From: Chloroflexota bacterium
GTDB lineage: Bacteria > Chloroflexota > Anaerolineae > UBA2200
DNA length: 45,194 nt
NCBI GenBank assembly: GCA_030607875.1
Contig: JAUWJD010000031.1
Location: 1 to 45,194, forward strand
Direction: 5' to 3'
Both the position numbers and the translations under genes were made by a program. The notes beneath the pieces were generated by a model. That model searched no databases, had not been told where the DNA came from, and saw only the letters and a list, made by a program, of their open reading frames with translations. Shown here in pieces: positions 17,124 to 25,059 of this stretch (its first letter is position 1; each line of letters starts with the position of its first letter).

Positions 17124-17796
17124 TACACGAAATACACGAAAATGCACGAAGAACACGAAAGTTTGCTGGTTTGTCTATGTCGGCCGTCTAGCTTGCATGA
17201 CAGTCACATGACCTTGCGCCGGATTTGGATCTTGTTCGTCCCAAAGTTGACAAGCAAGCCCAGGCGAAGGCCTGAGGCCTTCAGATACGACAGCAACTGT
17301 GCTTCGTGACGCGGATGAAGCTCATCCACAGCTTTCAGTTCTAGAATGATCTTGCCCTCCACGACAAGATCCAACCTGTATTGGTCAATCACCTCACCAT
17401 CGTAGATGATGTCGATGGTTTTCTCAGTCTCGAAGGGGATGGCCTGCTTCTGCAGCGCTCTGATGACAGCCCGCTGGTAAGTCTGCTCACGGAATCCCGG
17501 GCCAAGGCTGTAGTATACGTTGCGCAACAGGCCCTGTACTCGATAACCCAATTCCTTACTCGGTTTCAAAGTGTGTTGGTCAGTTCTTATGGCAGGATAA
17601 CCTACTATCGGTAGTTATAGTCGAAGTTGCTCGCATACTATCCCTGGCACCGCCAACCTGCCGCATAGCCGACCAACACAAGATGGAACCGAGTCCAATT
17701 CCTTATACAGAATGCCGCGCGGATTCTGTCCCTTCTTCGGTCTGTCCATCTTTGTCCTATTTCGTGTGTTTCGTGCTCTTTCGTGTTTTTCGTGTA
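17124..17796 (-). mobile_element. 673-bp inverted-repeat-bounded unit carrying a GxxExxY gene
   Basis: Left end 17124-17160 and right end 17760-17796 are 37-bp arrays of a 9-bp CACGAAANA unit in inverted orientation, matching at roughly 32 of 37 positions. The right array touches the stop codon of the GNAT gene (17797) and the left one ends 17 bp before the ileS start. The only gene inside is the GxxExxY ORF; 17570-17759 and 17161-17203 hold nothing else. The layout looks like an insertion between GNAT and ileS. No transposase and no clear target-site duplication are visible. Confidence 0.5.
17204..17569 (-). CDS. GxxExxY family protein
   Basis: 121 residues, the usual length for the family. 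The name-giving motif is in LGPGFREQTYQRAV (Gly-Phe-Arg-Glu-Gln-Thr-Tyr). It is followed by YRLDLVVEGKIILELKA, a D-x(n)-ExK pattern like the PD-(D/E)XK nuclease core; that link is an inference. The family is widespread, has no established function that I know of, and is often found singly in intergenic spaces. Here it is the sole gene of a segment bounded by inverted CACGAA arrays, between GNAT and ileS. No strong ribosome binding site is seen before the ATG, and the sequence around it is less GC-rich than its neighbours, consistent with transfer. Confidence 0.88.
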   Translation of the reverse strand: MKPSKELGYRVQGLLRNVYYSLGPGFREQTYQRAVIRALQKQAIPFETEKTIDIIYDGEVIDQYRLDLVVEGKIILELKAVDELHPRHEAQLLSYLKASGLRLGLLVNFGTNKIQIRRKVM

Positions 17797-18276
17797 CTAA
17801 ATCTCCACCCACATCCGGTGCATATAGTCCTCAAAGCCCATCTTGTGCCAGAAGGCTTGCGAGGCGGGGTTAAAGGCAGCGACGTGGAGCTGCACCACCA
17901 TCAGGCCATGCTGGCGGAACCACTTGCGCAGGGCAGCGAACAGCCTGCAGCCCACTCCTTGGCGGCGCCATTCCGGGGCCACGCAGATGTCGGAAACGTG
18001 CCCATAATGGCGCATCTTGAAGATCGGAGGATTCTCTGCCACAACTCCGATGGTGTAACCCATCACCTGGCCGTCGGCTGTCGCCACCAGGACGTGCCTG
18101 CTATCATCGAGTATCCACTCTCGCAGCGTCTCACCGAAGAGCTCCCGGGCATTCACCTCTGGCTGGAAGCGCGAGTCCAGCCGCGCGTGGAACTCCATCA
18201 TCTCATCCCACAGATCGAGCACTGCTTCCAGGTCTTTGATTGTCGCGCGACGTATCTGTACCTCGGCCATCCGCAC
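17797..18276 (-). CDS. GNAT family N-acetyltransferase
   Basis: 159 residues, one GNAT domain. VQIRRATIKDLEAVLDLWDEM is the usual N-terminal strand-helix; VATADGQVMGYTIG is strand 2-3; ISDICVAPEWRRQGVGCRLF contains the acetyl-CoA pyrophosphate-binding R/Q-x-x-G-x-G/A motif; AFNPASQAFWHKMGFEDY is motif B. It transfers an acetyl group from acetyl-CoA to an amine; the acceptor is unknown. The start codon lies only 14 bp past the T-box terminator T run, so it is the first gene under T-box(Ile) control. Its stop codon abuts the right arm of the GxxExxY unit, so whether its last codons are original is uncertain. Confidence 0.93.
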   Translation of the reverse strand: MRMAEVQIRRATIKDLEAVLDLWDEMMEFHARLDSRFQPEVNARELFGETLREWILDDSRHVLVATADGQVMGYTIGVVAENPPIFKMRHYGHVSDICVAPEWRRQGVGCRLFAALRKWFRQHGLMVVQLHVAAFNPASQAFWHKMGFEDYMHRMWVEI

Positions 18277-18280
18277 TCTT

Positions 18281-18556
18281 AACAGAAAAGCCCTCGTCCA
18301 CGTAGGGACGAGAGCTCAGCTCCCGCGGTACCACCCTGCTTGACACGGTGTGCCCACTCTGAGGGGTACGCGTTCATACCCTCGCCACTGTAACGGCTGG
18401 CGAACCCGTCCAAGTCTACTCGTGCCCATTGTGAGGCACTTTCGGTTGGCAGCTCGGGAAGGATTTTCAGCAGGCTCGCCGCACCCAGCTTACACCCCAG
18501 TGCCGGGCTCTCTGAGAGACTACCCCTGCCTACTCGTTTCCGTCATCGCTTTGTGA
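18281..18556 (-). promoter_or_regulatory. T-box leader, isoleucine specifier (AUC)
   Basis: The minus-strand RNA has the diagnostic T-box sequence AGGGTGGTACCGCGG (complement of 18323-18337) that base-pairs with uncharged tRNA ends in the antiterminator, and downstream CGTCCCT. A terminator follows: GCTCTCGTCC (18315-18306) pairs with GGACGAGGGC (18299-18290), then TTTTCT. In stem I the specifier region reads GAAAATCCTTCC, where the codon in the usual place after GAA is AUC (18464-18462), an Ile codon. A T-box stops transcription unless uncharged tRNA-Ile accumulates. The first gene downstream is GNAT, and ileS comes third. Specifier alignment is by eye. Confidence 0.9.
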
Positions 18557-18561
18557 CACAT

Positions 18562-18590
18562 AGTATCGCACAGAACGCCGATTTTGTCAA
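18562..18590 (-). promoter_or_regulatory. Sigma-70 promoter of the T-box transcription unit
   Basis: TTGACA (18590-18585), 17-bp spacer, GATACT (18567-18562) on the minus strand. The start of transcription would be near 18555, giving a ~280-nt T-box leader. Confidence 0.75.
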
Positions 18591-18614
18591 ATCCTGGGGA
18601 CGCAGAGGATGAAC

Positions 18615-18824
18615 CTACCGATCATAGTTGTCCAGGGCGTTCTGGAGATCGCCAATCAGATCATCGGTGTCCTCAATGCCAACTGAGGGATCATCAGGCG
18701 TGGATGGCACTTTGTCAACCCGCACCTCTCCCGTCTCTTCTTCCAGAAGACAGCCGTCGGTAAAAGTCCCACCCACATCGATGCCGATCCTGGCATGTCC
18801 GGCGAAATGAGTGTCTCTTGGCAT
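18615..18824 (-). pseudogene. Remnant of hydantoinase/oxoprolinase A (HyuA) N-terminus
   Basis: About 70 codons remain. RIGIDVGGTFTDGCLLEEE followed by GEVRVDKVPSTPDDPSVGI is the unmistakable N-terminal nucleotide-binding strand pair of HyuA-type N-methylhydantoinase/5-oxoprolinase subunits, normally ~650-700 residues long. After GIEDTDDLIGDLQNALDNYDR the frame stops, just 25 bp before the T-box promoter. The rest of the gene is absent, so this is a 3'-truncated fossil. Several in-frame ATGs exist; 18824 is nearest to the domain. Confidence 0.8.
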
Positions 18825-18941
18825 TGTGTCTGTACCAACTATCGTCGCCATCCCCCGTACAAATGCGGGTACCCGGTGCAAAGCAGTAGCCCTACCGAGT
18901 ACCCGCCAGACTGGCCACTTCTGCAGCCAGACGGCGCAGGG

Positions 18942-19709
18942 CTACAGCCCCAGGAACATGGTCATCAGCCCGATACAGCCAATAACGATGCCGGTGATGA
19001 TGTCACCGTACCTTTCAAACCAGCTCAGTCTCACCAAACCGAGGCCCTTGGAGCCCAGAAAGGTGAGCACCAGAATCGGAATGATTGTGGCGAGGGCGAA
19101 CAGAATAATGACGCCGAAGGTGACTTGTGTGCCGTGGCTTGCTGCGGCAAAGGCCAAAGGCAACAGGGACACGCAAGGCGTCAGTCCCATGATCACGACC
19201 AAGGCGTACGGAGCTCTTTCCCCCTGTGGAAGGTCCACATCGTGACCGTTCTCATGTTCGCCATGCTCGTGCTCATGGCTGGGCCCGAGCTCATCGCGCA
19301 TGTGGGCATGGGCATCAGCATGTCCAGGATAGTCGCCCACGTGGACGTGAGTGTGCCCTGCAGTGAAGCGCTGCCCACCAATGGTGAAGTGAACGTGCCC
19401 GCCCTTGCGCCACATGTACAGGGCGTAGCCAAAACCAAAGATGATGAGTGCAGCGCCAGTAGCTGTTTCGGCGATGGAAGCAAAACGCTCGGAAAGCTCG
19501 GATCCGATATAGATGCCGATCAGAGCGATGAGCACCGATGTGCCCACATGACCAATGCCAGCGGCGAGCGCCACCAGCTCAGTCTTTAGGATCGGCCATT
19601 TCTGTGACCTGCCGACCATTACAAAGGGCAACCAGTGATCAGGTGACATGGTGTGGAAGAAGGCAATGGAGAAAGTAGCAACAAGAAGCGCAGCAATTTC
19701 GGTACTCAC
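18942..19709 (-). CDS. NicO/UreH-type metal transporter with His-rich loop
   Basis: 255 residues from a GTG at 19709, which follows GGAGGAAAAC; the longer in-frame start at 19895 would add a non-membrane stretch with no such site. About six TM segments are visible. FFHTMSPDHWLPFVMVG matches the HxxxxDHW/L motif of helix I-II of nickel/cobalt transporters (NicO, RcnA, UreH-like). A central His/Glu-rich loop (roughly 110-160: HVHFTIGG, HTHVHVGD, HADAHAHMRD, HEHEHGEHENGH) would bind Ni2+, Co2+ or Zn2+. The second half has GLTPCVSLLPLAFAAASHG. It could import metal for an enzyme or export it. A palindromic operator candidate lies at its promoter. No urease or hydrogenase gene is in the window. 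Confidence 0.85.
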   Translation of the reverse strand: MSTEIAALLVATFSIAFFHTMSPDHWLPFVMVGRSQKWPILKTELVALAAGIGHVGTSVLIALIGIYIGSELSERFASIAETATGAALIIFGFGYALYMWRKGGHVHFTIGGQRFTAGHTHVHVGDYPGHADAHAHMRDELGPSHEHEHGEHENGHDVDLPQGERAPYALVVIMGLTPCVSLLPLAFAAASHGTQVTFGVIILFALATIIPILVLTFLGSKGLGLVRLSWFERYGDIITGIVIGCIGLMTMFLGL

Positions 19710-19859
19710 ACGTTTTCCTCCTGAGTAGTTTGGTATGCACTCTGGCCCGGCTGGCCTCGCCTCCCTGCCTGCTGTTGCGCTATCGCCTTTCTGCACGGTG
19801 GCATCGCCGCGCCGGAGCCGCTTGTGCATCCTGCAATGCAAACCCCGCGTCGGACTACA

Positions 19860-19891
19860 GTCGACTGTCCACAGTCGACGAAACAAGTATA
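19860..19891 (-). promoter_or_regulatory. Promoter with palindromic operator for the NicO-type gene
   Basis: Minus-strand TGATATACT gives an extended -10 (TATACT 19891-19886). Directly at the expected transcription start lies GTCGACTGT-GG-ACAGTCGAC (19879-19860), a perfect 9-bp inverted repeat; ACAGTCGAC is also present twice as a direct repeat on the plus strand. A dimeric metal-sensing repressor is the simplest reading. The 170-nt leader to 19709 matches no riboswitch I know. From 19897 to 20147 I see nothing. Confidence 0.5.
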
Positions 19892-20147
19892 TCACAATTT
19901 CGGCACAGCACCCTTACGGTCGGATTTCAAGCTGAGAAGTGGACTGGTCATTGTGAATCCAAGACTGAGAAGGGAGGAATGTGGGGATGAGGTGCACAGG
20001 CGGTTTGCTGGGGAGCAATGTCCTGTTTCAGGGGGGCGTTGGGGAGTGCCGATTGATGCTCTATCCACGGCAAGGCGGGGGCGCAGTGTCCACTCACCTG
20101 ACTTGTTTGTCAGCCAGCAAGGTCGGCTTTCCTACGCGACATCTGCT

Positions 20148-20921
20148 CTAGAGATCTACAAACCGCGACTCGTCCAGTTCGCGGCGCAGTCGCTCCTCGT
20201 CCGTAGGCGCGTCTTGCTGGCCCGGCGCTGGGTGCTCCCGTTCCGCAGCAGCGGCGTTGGCCAGCTCCTGTGCAGAGGCGCGCTTCACCCTGCTCCATTG
20301 GTCGCAGTGCGGGCAGCGGTCTAGTTTGGTGGACAAGCCGATGTTGGCCCCCCACCAGTGCAGGGCGAATGGCCGCCCGCACTTGGGGCATACGGCGCCG
20401 CCCAATAGGCCATAATGGCGCGAGGTTGTTGGCTCTGACCGGCCACCCGTGCGGCGCGAGATCAGCAGTGTCAGCGCTGCCGCCAGCGCAAGTACTGCAG
20501 CGGTCCCGCCCAAGAGCACCAGGATCACTCGGACCGTGGCGCGCCGCGCATCCCCAGCGGACAGGAACTTGGTGCGGATCTCGTTGGAGCGCAGCTCACG
20601 GTGGCCTTGCGTGTATCCGACGGCGTACAGCGTGTGCAGACCCGATGGGAATGAGTCAGTCTGAAACTTCCACTGCCAGGGCACCTGCCGCACCTCGCCC
20701 ATGACCTGGTCGTCCAGCCAGAAAACGACCTGGCGCAGATCTTCAGGGCCGCTGACCCCCATGGTGAATCTGCCTTGTATCTCGCCGAACCCCCCGTAGC
20801 CCCAGTCGCGCCTCAAACGCAGGGTAAGTTGCAGCGGTTCTTCCTGCGCCAAAGCCGGGGCGGCCACCAGGGCCACAAGCAAGCAGGTCCTCAGTATGCA
20901 ACGACAGAGCCTTCTCTTCAT
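20148..20921 (-). CDS. Membrane protein: signal peptide, Ig-like domain, TM, zinc ribbon
   Basis: 257 residues. A cleavable signal (CILRTCLLVALVAAPALA) leads to an extracellular beta-rich domain of about 90 residues (LRQVVFWLDDQVMGEV, PSGLHTLYAVGYT, like Ig-type domains that bind or decorate). A TM helix (VILVLLGGTAAVLALAAAL, about 135-157) follows, and then a cytoplasmic zinc ribbon with CPKC and CPHC (about 182-212) and a charged tail. It is the third gene of a minus-strand unit after an ABC ATPase and permease (140-nt gap), so an accessory role in that transporter is plausible. I do not know a named family. Confidence 0.7.
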   Translation of the reverse strand: MKRRLCRCILRTCLLVALVAAPALAQEEPLQLTLRLRRDWGYGGFGEIQGRFTMGVSGPEDLRQVVFWLDDQVMGEVRQVPWQWKFQTDSFPSGLHTLYAVGYTQGHRELRSNEIRTKFLSAGDARRATVRVILVLLGGTAAVLALAAALTLLISRRTGGRSEPTTSRHYGLLGGAVCPKCGRPFALHWWGANIGLSTKLDRCPHCDQWSRVKRASAQELANAAAAEREHPAPGQQDAPTDEERLRRELDESRFVDL

Positions 20922-21061
20922 TGTGCCTCAAACCTCTCCGTGCACGAATCCCATGGCAGGATCTCTTCTCAATTTCTGTGATTCGGTTTTCGTTCGCTGT
21001 CTTGGCCGCCCTTGTCTGCGGCAAGACCAAGAGGCAGGACAAGGCGTGTCCGTGTACCCCC

Positions 21062-21850
21062 CTACCGCCAGCGGGTGAGGATGGTTTCGCGTTGGAAGAG
21101 CCGAACGGCCAGATAGAATAACAGCGCATCGACTGCCACCAGGGTCACAGCCAGAAGCAAGATCAAGGAACGGTTGAGGATCACCAGCCCGGCGACCTGG
21201 GCGAAGAAGAGCACCAGCAGGGGAAGTATCACCACCGCGGACAACTGCTCAGCCACGTGTGGCTCGTTGACGCGCGAAGAGACCATCAAGCTGAAATTGG
21301 TTGACAGCACCGACAATAAGGGCCCCACCACGAATACCGCGATCCACCACATTGGCTCTGAGAACACGGCGATGGCCTGGGCCTTGCCCACCAACAGCCT
21401 GGCGCCCAGGGCGTAGACGACGACGCTGAACCAGGTCCCGACGGGGGCGGGGACGGCAGCGGCGAGATTCTTGCCCATGAGCAGCTCAAAAGTGGTGATG
21501 GGAGTAGCCAGCAACGGTTCCAGGCTATGGGTGGCCTTTTCGCCGACGATGGAATAGGCTGCGAGCGTAACCGGCACGATCAGAGGCGTGAACATGAACA
21601 GCAGCATGAACTGGTTCAGCACATAGATCTGGAAGCATTCCATGATGGTCGCGCTCTCAGGACACAAGTGGCGAGCTTGCGCGGGCAGCTCACTGGGCAG
21701 GTCAGTCGCACTCGCACCGCGCGTCAGGAACAGCAGACCGACGGGTATGACAGTGAACACCAGAGGGATGAAGAGCACGGTGAGCAAGACCAGCCGATTA
21801 CCGAACACATCAGCCCATTCCTTGCGTATGATCGTCTTGATCTTTTGCAT
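21062..21850 (-). CDS. ABC-2 type transporter permease
   Basis: 262 residues, six hydrophobic segments. MQKIKTIIRKEWADVFGNRLVLLT is the usual cytoplasmic start of ABC-2 permeases, and GEKATHSLEPLLATPITTFELLMGKN is the conserved loop of the DrrB/NosY-like group. The start at 21850 follows AAGGACGATA. It pairs with the ATPase gene upstream; the gap is 240 nt and contains a CACGAA array. Substrate unknown; export of a small molecule or membrane maintenance is typical. Imperfect inverted copies of CTTGxCTGCGGCAAGA flank the gene at about 21011-21027 and 21925-21909. Confidence 0.9.
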   Translation of the reverse strand: MQKIKTIIRKEWADVFGNRLVLLTVLFIPLVFTVIPVGLLFLTRGASATDLPSELPAQARHLCPESATIMECFQIYVLNQFMLLFMFTPLIVPVTLAAYSIVGEKATHSLEPLLATPITTFELLMGKNLAAAVPAPVGTWFSVVVYALGARLLVGKAQAIAVFSEPMWWIAVFVVGPLLSVLSTNFSLMVSSRVNEPHVAEQLSAVVILPLLVLFFAQVAGLVILNRSLILLLAVTLVAVDALLFYLAVRLFQRETILTRWR

Positions 21851-21980
21851 TATCGTCCTTTTTTGTGTGCCTCTCGGTCTCGCTGCCACGTCTCGGGGCC
21901 GTGGCTGTTGATCTTGCCGCAGGCAAGGCCGGCCAGGACAGGCCAAGAAAAGCCAAATGGCACGAATCCTCTCTTTATCT

Positions 21981-22090
21981 ATCTCTATTCTCTTCGTGCA
22001 ATTCGTCTTCCTTTCGTGTCATTCGCGTACTCATTATCGATCTCTGTTTTCTTCGTGCAATTCGTGGTTTTTTTCGGGTCATTCGTGTAC
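21981..22090. repeat. Duplicated TTCGTG array at the ABC ATPase 3' end
   Basis: Two ~55-59-bp units (from 21981 and from 22040), each ATCTCTxTT-x-TCTTCGTGCAATTCGT followed by CGxGTCATTCGxGTACTC. Read on the minus strand the array starts GTACACGAATGAC immediately after the TGA of the ABC ATPase gene. It is of the same family as the arrays at 17124, 17760 and 35539. Confidence 0.7.
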
Positions 22091-22999
22091 TCAGCCTTCC
22101 TTCACCAAGTGCAAGTATACATCCTCCAGGGAGCGGCGTAGTTCGCCGACGAACTGCAGGTCCGCTCCAAGTCCGACCAGCATACGGATGATCTCTGGAT
22201 TATGCATCTCTGGATCGTCCAGAGTGACCAGCAGTTTGTTATCGACGGCGGTACAGTCCTGGACAAAGGGCAGTCCGGCGACTGCCTCCGCCAGCGCAGC
22301 GTCCGCCTGCCGCAGGTGGAAGACGACTTTGCGCTCGAACAGGTTAGAGCGCAGGCGGTCAGGGGTATCGACCATCAGCAAGCGCGTCTTGAGCACACCG
22401 ATGCGATCACACAGACGGTCGGCCTCGTCCAGATTGTGCGTGCAGAGGAGGATGGTGCGCCCTTCCTGGCTCAGTCCGGCGATGAACTCGCGCACCAGGT
22501 GGGCCGCCTCCGGGTCCAGCGAAGCGGTCGGCTCGTCCAGGAACAGCACGCGCGGTTCGTGCAGCAAGGCGCGGGCCATGGCCAACTTTTGCTTCATGCC
22601 CTTGGAGAACTTTGCTGCGGCTTCGTGTCGGCGCTCCCATAGCCCGAGCATGCGCAGGTACTTCTCCACCTGCCCGGCAATGTCCTCGACCTCGTACAGG
22701 CTGGCGTAGATTCGCAGGTTGTGTTCGGCGCTGAGCCGTTCGTACAGGCCGGGGGTCTCGGTGAGAATGCCCACGCTGCGCCGGATGTTCATATCGTCCT
22801 GGCCCACGCGGTAGCCGTTGACCACCGCTGTGCCGTGGGTCGGGGCGATCAGGCCAGTCAGCATACGCAGCGTGGTGGTCTTGCCCGCGCCGTTGGGTCC
22901 CAGAAAGCCAAAGACCTCGCCTTCGCATACCTCCAGGTTCAGGTCCTCAACGGCGACGACGTCGCCGAATTTCTTGGTCAGGTTTTCTGTGTGGATCAT
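22091..22999 (-). CDS. ABC transporter ATP-binding protein
   Basis: 302 residues. Walker A GPNGAGKTT, Q-loop region SVGILTETPGLYERL, signature FSKGMKQKLAMARAL (S-x-G-M/Q form), Walker B VLFLDEPTASLDP and switch His LLCTHN are all intact. The C-terminal ~90 residues (from FERKVVFHLRQ) resemble the extension of CcmA/DrrA-type exporters. It energises the ABC-2 permease encoded next on the same strand. ATG 22999 is preferred over a TTG at 23014, though neither has a strong ribosome binding site. Confidence 0.95.
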   Translation of the reverse strand: MIHTENLTKKFGDVVAVEDLNLEVCEGEVFGFLGPNGAGKTTTLRMLTGLIAPTHGTAVVNGYRVGQDDMNIRRSVGILTETPGLYERLSAEHNLRIYASLYEVEDIAGQVEKYLRMLGLWERRHEAAAKFSKGMKQKLAMARALLHEPRVLFLDEPTASLDPEAAHLVREFIAGLSQEGRTILLCTHNLDEADRLCDRIGVLKTRLLMVDTPDRLRSNLFERKVVFHLRQADAALAEAVAGLPFVQDCTAVDNKLLVTLDDPEMHNPEIIRMLVGLGADLQFVGELRRSLEDVYLHLVKEG

Positions 23000-23409
23000 C
23001 TCGTGTGTCTTCAAGCGCCTACTTTCAAGCGCATTCTTGGTGGATTCGGCTCTCGAAAACCGCGCCTCTATCGTTCTCTGGATGCATCTGTGTCCGCAAG
23101 GACTGGACTCGCATTTCCGCAGAATCCCTATTCCGGAAAGCCTCGGCAGTCACGGGAATGCCAGCCGCGACTTTCACAACAATCCAGATGGTTTCAAGCT
23201 GTTGTTTGTACATCCATTTCCCTCCTGCCTGCCGTGATTCGCCTGTGCCAATTGAATACGTTCACACATTCTAAGGAATGTGCAAAGTGCGTTCAGCCCA
23301 CTTGCTTCCTTGGAATGTTGGCCGGTTCAGTTGGCGCACAAAGAGGGAGCGGCTCGTATTGTTAGCAGCAACACCAAACCTGGGATGGAGGTCATGACAC
23401 TCGGGAACG
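23000..23409. other. Intergenic region between ABC operon and metallopeptidase
   Basis: No credible gene. It contains ACATTC-TAAG-GAATGT at 23265-23280, a short inverted repeat that could be an operator, and otherwise nothing I recognise. Confidence 0.4.
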
Positions 23410-25047
23410 TCAGCTCAAGCTTATCTCCCGTGCCGCGAACACGTCGCGGATCAGTGGGTCGTGCGGGCCCGGCTGGGTCACGTCGGCGCTGGTGAAGCGG
23501 TCGGCGGTCAGCAGGGCATCCAGGCCATGCTCAAACTTCAGCGTGTGACGCATCCCATCGCTCAGGTACAGGTGACTGGTCAGCACCAGCTTCAATGCCG
23601 TCTCGCGCGCCTCCTTGCGCGTCCTGGCTTTGCTGCTGTCTCCGCCAAGCTGCAGGTACAGCTCCCATAGTGCCGCCGACCAGATCTCGCCATCGGCGTG
23701 CTCTTCCCCCTCCCAATCGCTCATCGTCTTGGCCGTGTCCACGCGCCGCAGGCAGGTCCTGGGCACCGTATAGCCGCGAGCATCCCAATCGCCCAGGCAG
23801 GTCGGGTGGAACTTGAGGCGCTGTTCGGCAAAGTACAGCGTGGCCAGCCAATCGCCAAAGCCCTCGCCCATGGCGCGCACCGGTGTGTGCTTCGGGCTAT
23901 CTGCCCAGTCTGGCACCTGCGCATCCTGGATGGCGTGTCCTAATTCGTGCAGGATGATGCTGGCATCCTCTGCGTCCATGACCTTGCCTTTGCCAAAGCG
24001 CAGCTCCCATCGGCTGGGCAGAAACTTGGAGTTGTCGCCGATCGGTGCGTGAGCATTGAGCAGCAGCTGCCTGGAGAAGAGCGTACCCCAGCCTTGCCGG
24101 CGCAGCATGTTCATCACCCGGCTGACAAAGCAGTAGGCCATCGTCTCGGTGAAGCCTGGATCGCCGCGTTTGTAGAGGAATTGCCTGCTGGGTTCGCGCA
24201 CGCGGTTGGGCGTCTTGCTCGTGTCTGCGTACCGCCCACGGAGGAAGCCACTGTCATCCAGACCGGCCAGCCGAACCTTGCGGTAGGCCTTGTCCGGGAT
24301 CTGCGCGTCGTGGGCCAGGTTTTCTTGTCGCAGCGTTACCACTGGGTTGGGGTAAAAGACTCGGGCCCAGGCGGTGTCATAGATCGAAAGGTCGCGCAGT
24401 TCCAGCAACTCTGCACCATACGCATCCACCATCGCACGCCAGTCAGAGGAACGGTCCCTGTCTGTCTGGATGGGCTGCTGCGCACGCAGGCTGAGGTCGA
24501 TGCACCAGGCTAGCAGCAAGCTGCCCTCGTAGGGATAGTAGACTCTCCTGCAGCGCGGCTGGCTCTCTTCCCGCTTCTTCCAGGACAGTTGCGCGGCCAC
24601 CACTTCCAGCGCTTCGTCGGCAGAGATCTCTCCTGCCTTGCCCGTTTCCACCTCCGGTGCCTTGGGCTGCAGGTCGCTGACGTAGAAGTACACACTGCGC
24701 TCTTTGGTCATGTGCACAACAGCACGCCCGCCGTAGATGGGGATGCCCTGATAGCTTTGTCGCAATTGCACGTGATAACCACTGGGGCTGCGTTTCACGG
24801 TGCCAGGTCGAACAACAGCCGATTGTTCAAGTCCAGGGATGGGTCGCGTCTGGCCATCGAGGACATAGGGCCCGGCGACCAGGTCGTTGTTGGCGCGTGT
24901 GAATTGGATGGCCACGTCGCTTGGCCTCGCTTTGGCTGCTGGCGGTGTGAGAAAGTCGCCCATCGTTCCGATGACGTCCTTCATCTGCGTATGTTCTTGT
25001 ACCGCCACGCGCTCCAGGGGAACGGAGAGGTTGGAAAGCATTTCCAT
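23410..25047 (-). CDS. M36/M4-like metallopeptidase with FTP-type propeptide
   Basis: 545 residues. HELGH at 367-371 supplies two zinc His and the catalytic Glu; MGEGFGDW (Glu near 395) gives the third ligand in the EGFxD style of M36 fungalysins and thermolysin relatives. The first ~220 residues resemble an FTP/PepSY propeptide: SPSGYHVQLRQSYQGIPIYGGRAVVHM, then DEALEVVAAQL and LLLAWCIDLSL. Such propeptides fold and inhibit the protease until cleaved. No signal peptide can be seen from the ATG at 25047 (GGAGGAACGCCCC before it), which is odd for a family of secreted enzymes. It lies 12 nt after a stand-alone propeptide-like gene and is surely co-transcribed with it. Confidence 0.82.
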   Translation of the reverse strand: MEMLSNLSVPLERVAVQEHTQMKDVIGTMGDFLTPPAAKARPSDVAIQFTRANNDLVAGPYVLDGQTRPIPGLEQSAVVRPGTVKRSPSGYHVQLRQSYQGIPIYGGRAVVHMTKERSVYFYVSDLQPKAPEVETGKAGEISADEALEVVAAQLSWKKREESQPRCRRVYYPYEGSLLLAWCIDLSLRAQQPIQTDRDRSSDWRAMVDAYGAELLELRDLSIYDTAWARVFYPNPVVTLRQENLAHDAQIPDKAYRKVRLAGLDDSGFLRGRYADTSKTPNRVREPSRQFLYKRGDPGFTETMAYCFVSRVMNMLRRQGWGTLFSRQLLLNAHAPIGDNSKFLPSRWELRFGKGKVMDAEDASIILHELGHAIQDAQVPDWADSPKHTPVRAMGEGFGDWLATLYFAEQRLKFHPTCLGDWDARGYTVPRTCLRRVDTAKTMSDWEGEEHADGEIWSAALWELYLQLGGDSSKARTRKEARETALKLVLTSHLYLSDGMRHTLKFEHGLDALLTADRFTSADVTQPGPHDPLIRDVFAAREISLS

Positions 25048-25059
25048 GGGGCGTTCCTC

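Noticed and set aside
18241..18600. Hypothetical small proteins in the T-box region
   Set aside because: The minus-strand RNA has the T-box and terminator consensus, which explains the sequence.
19710..19880. Cobalamin or NiCo riboswitch in the leader of the NicO-type gene
   Set aside because: The conserved box sequences of these classes are not present; only GC-rich unstructured sequence and a ribosome binding site are seen.
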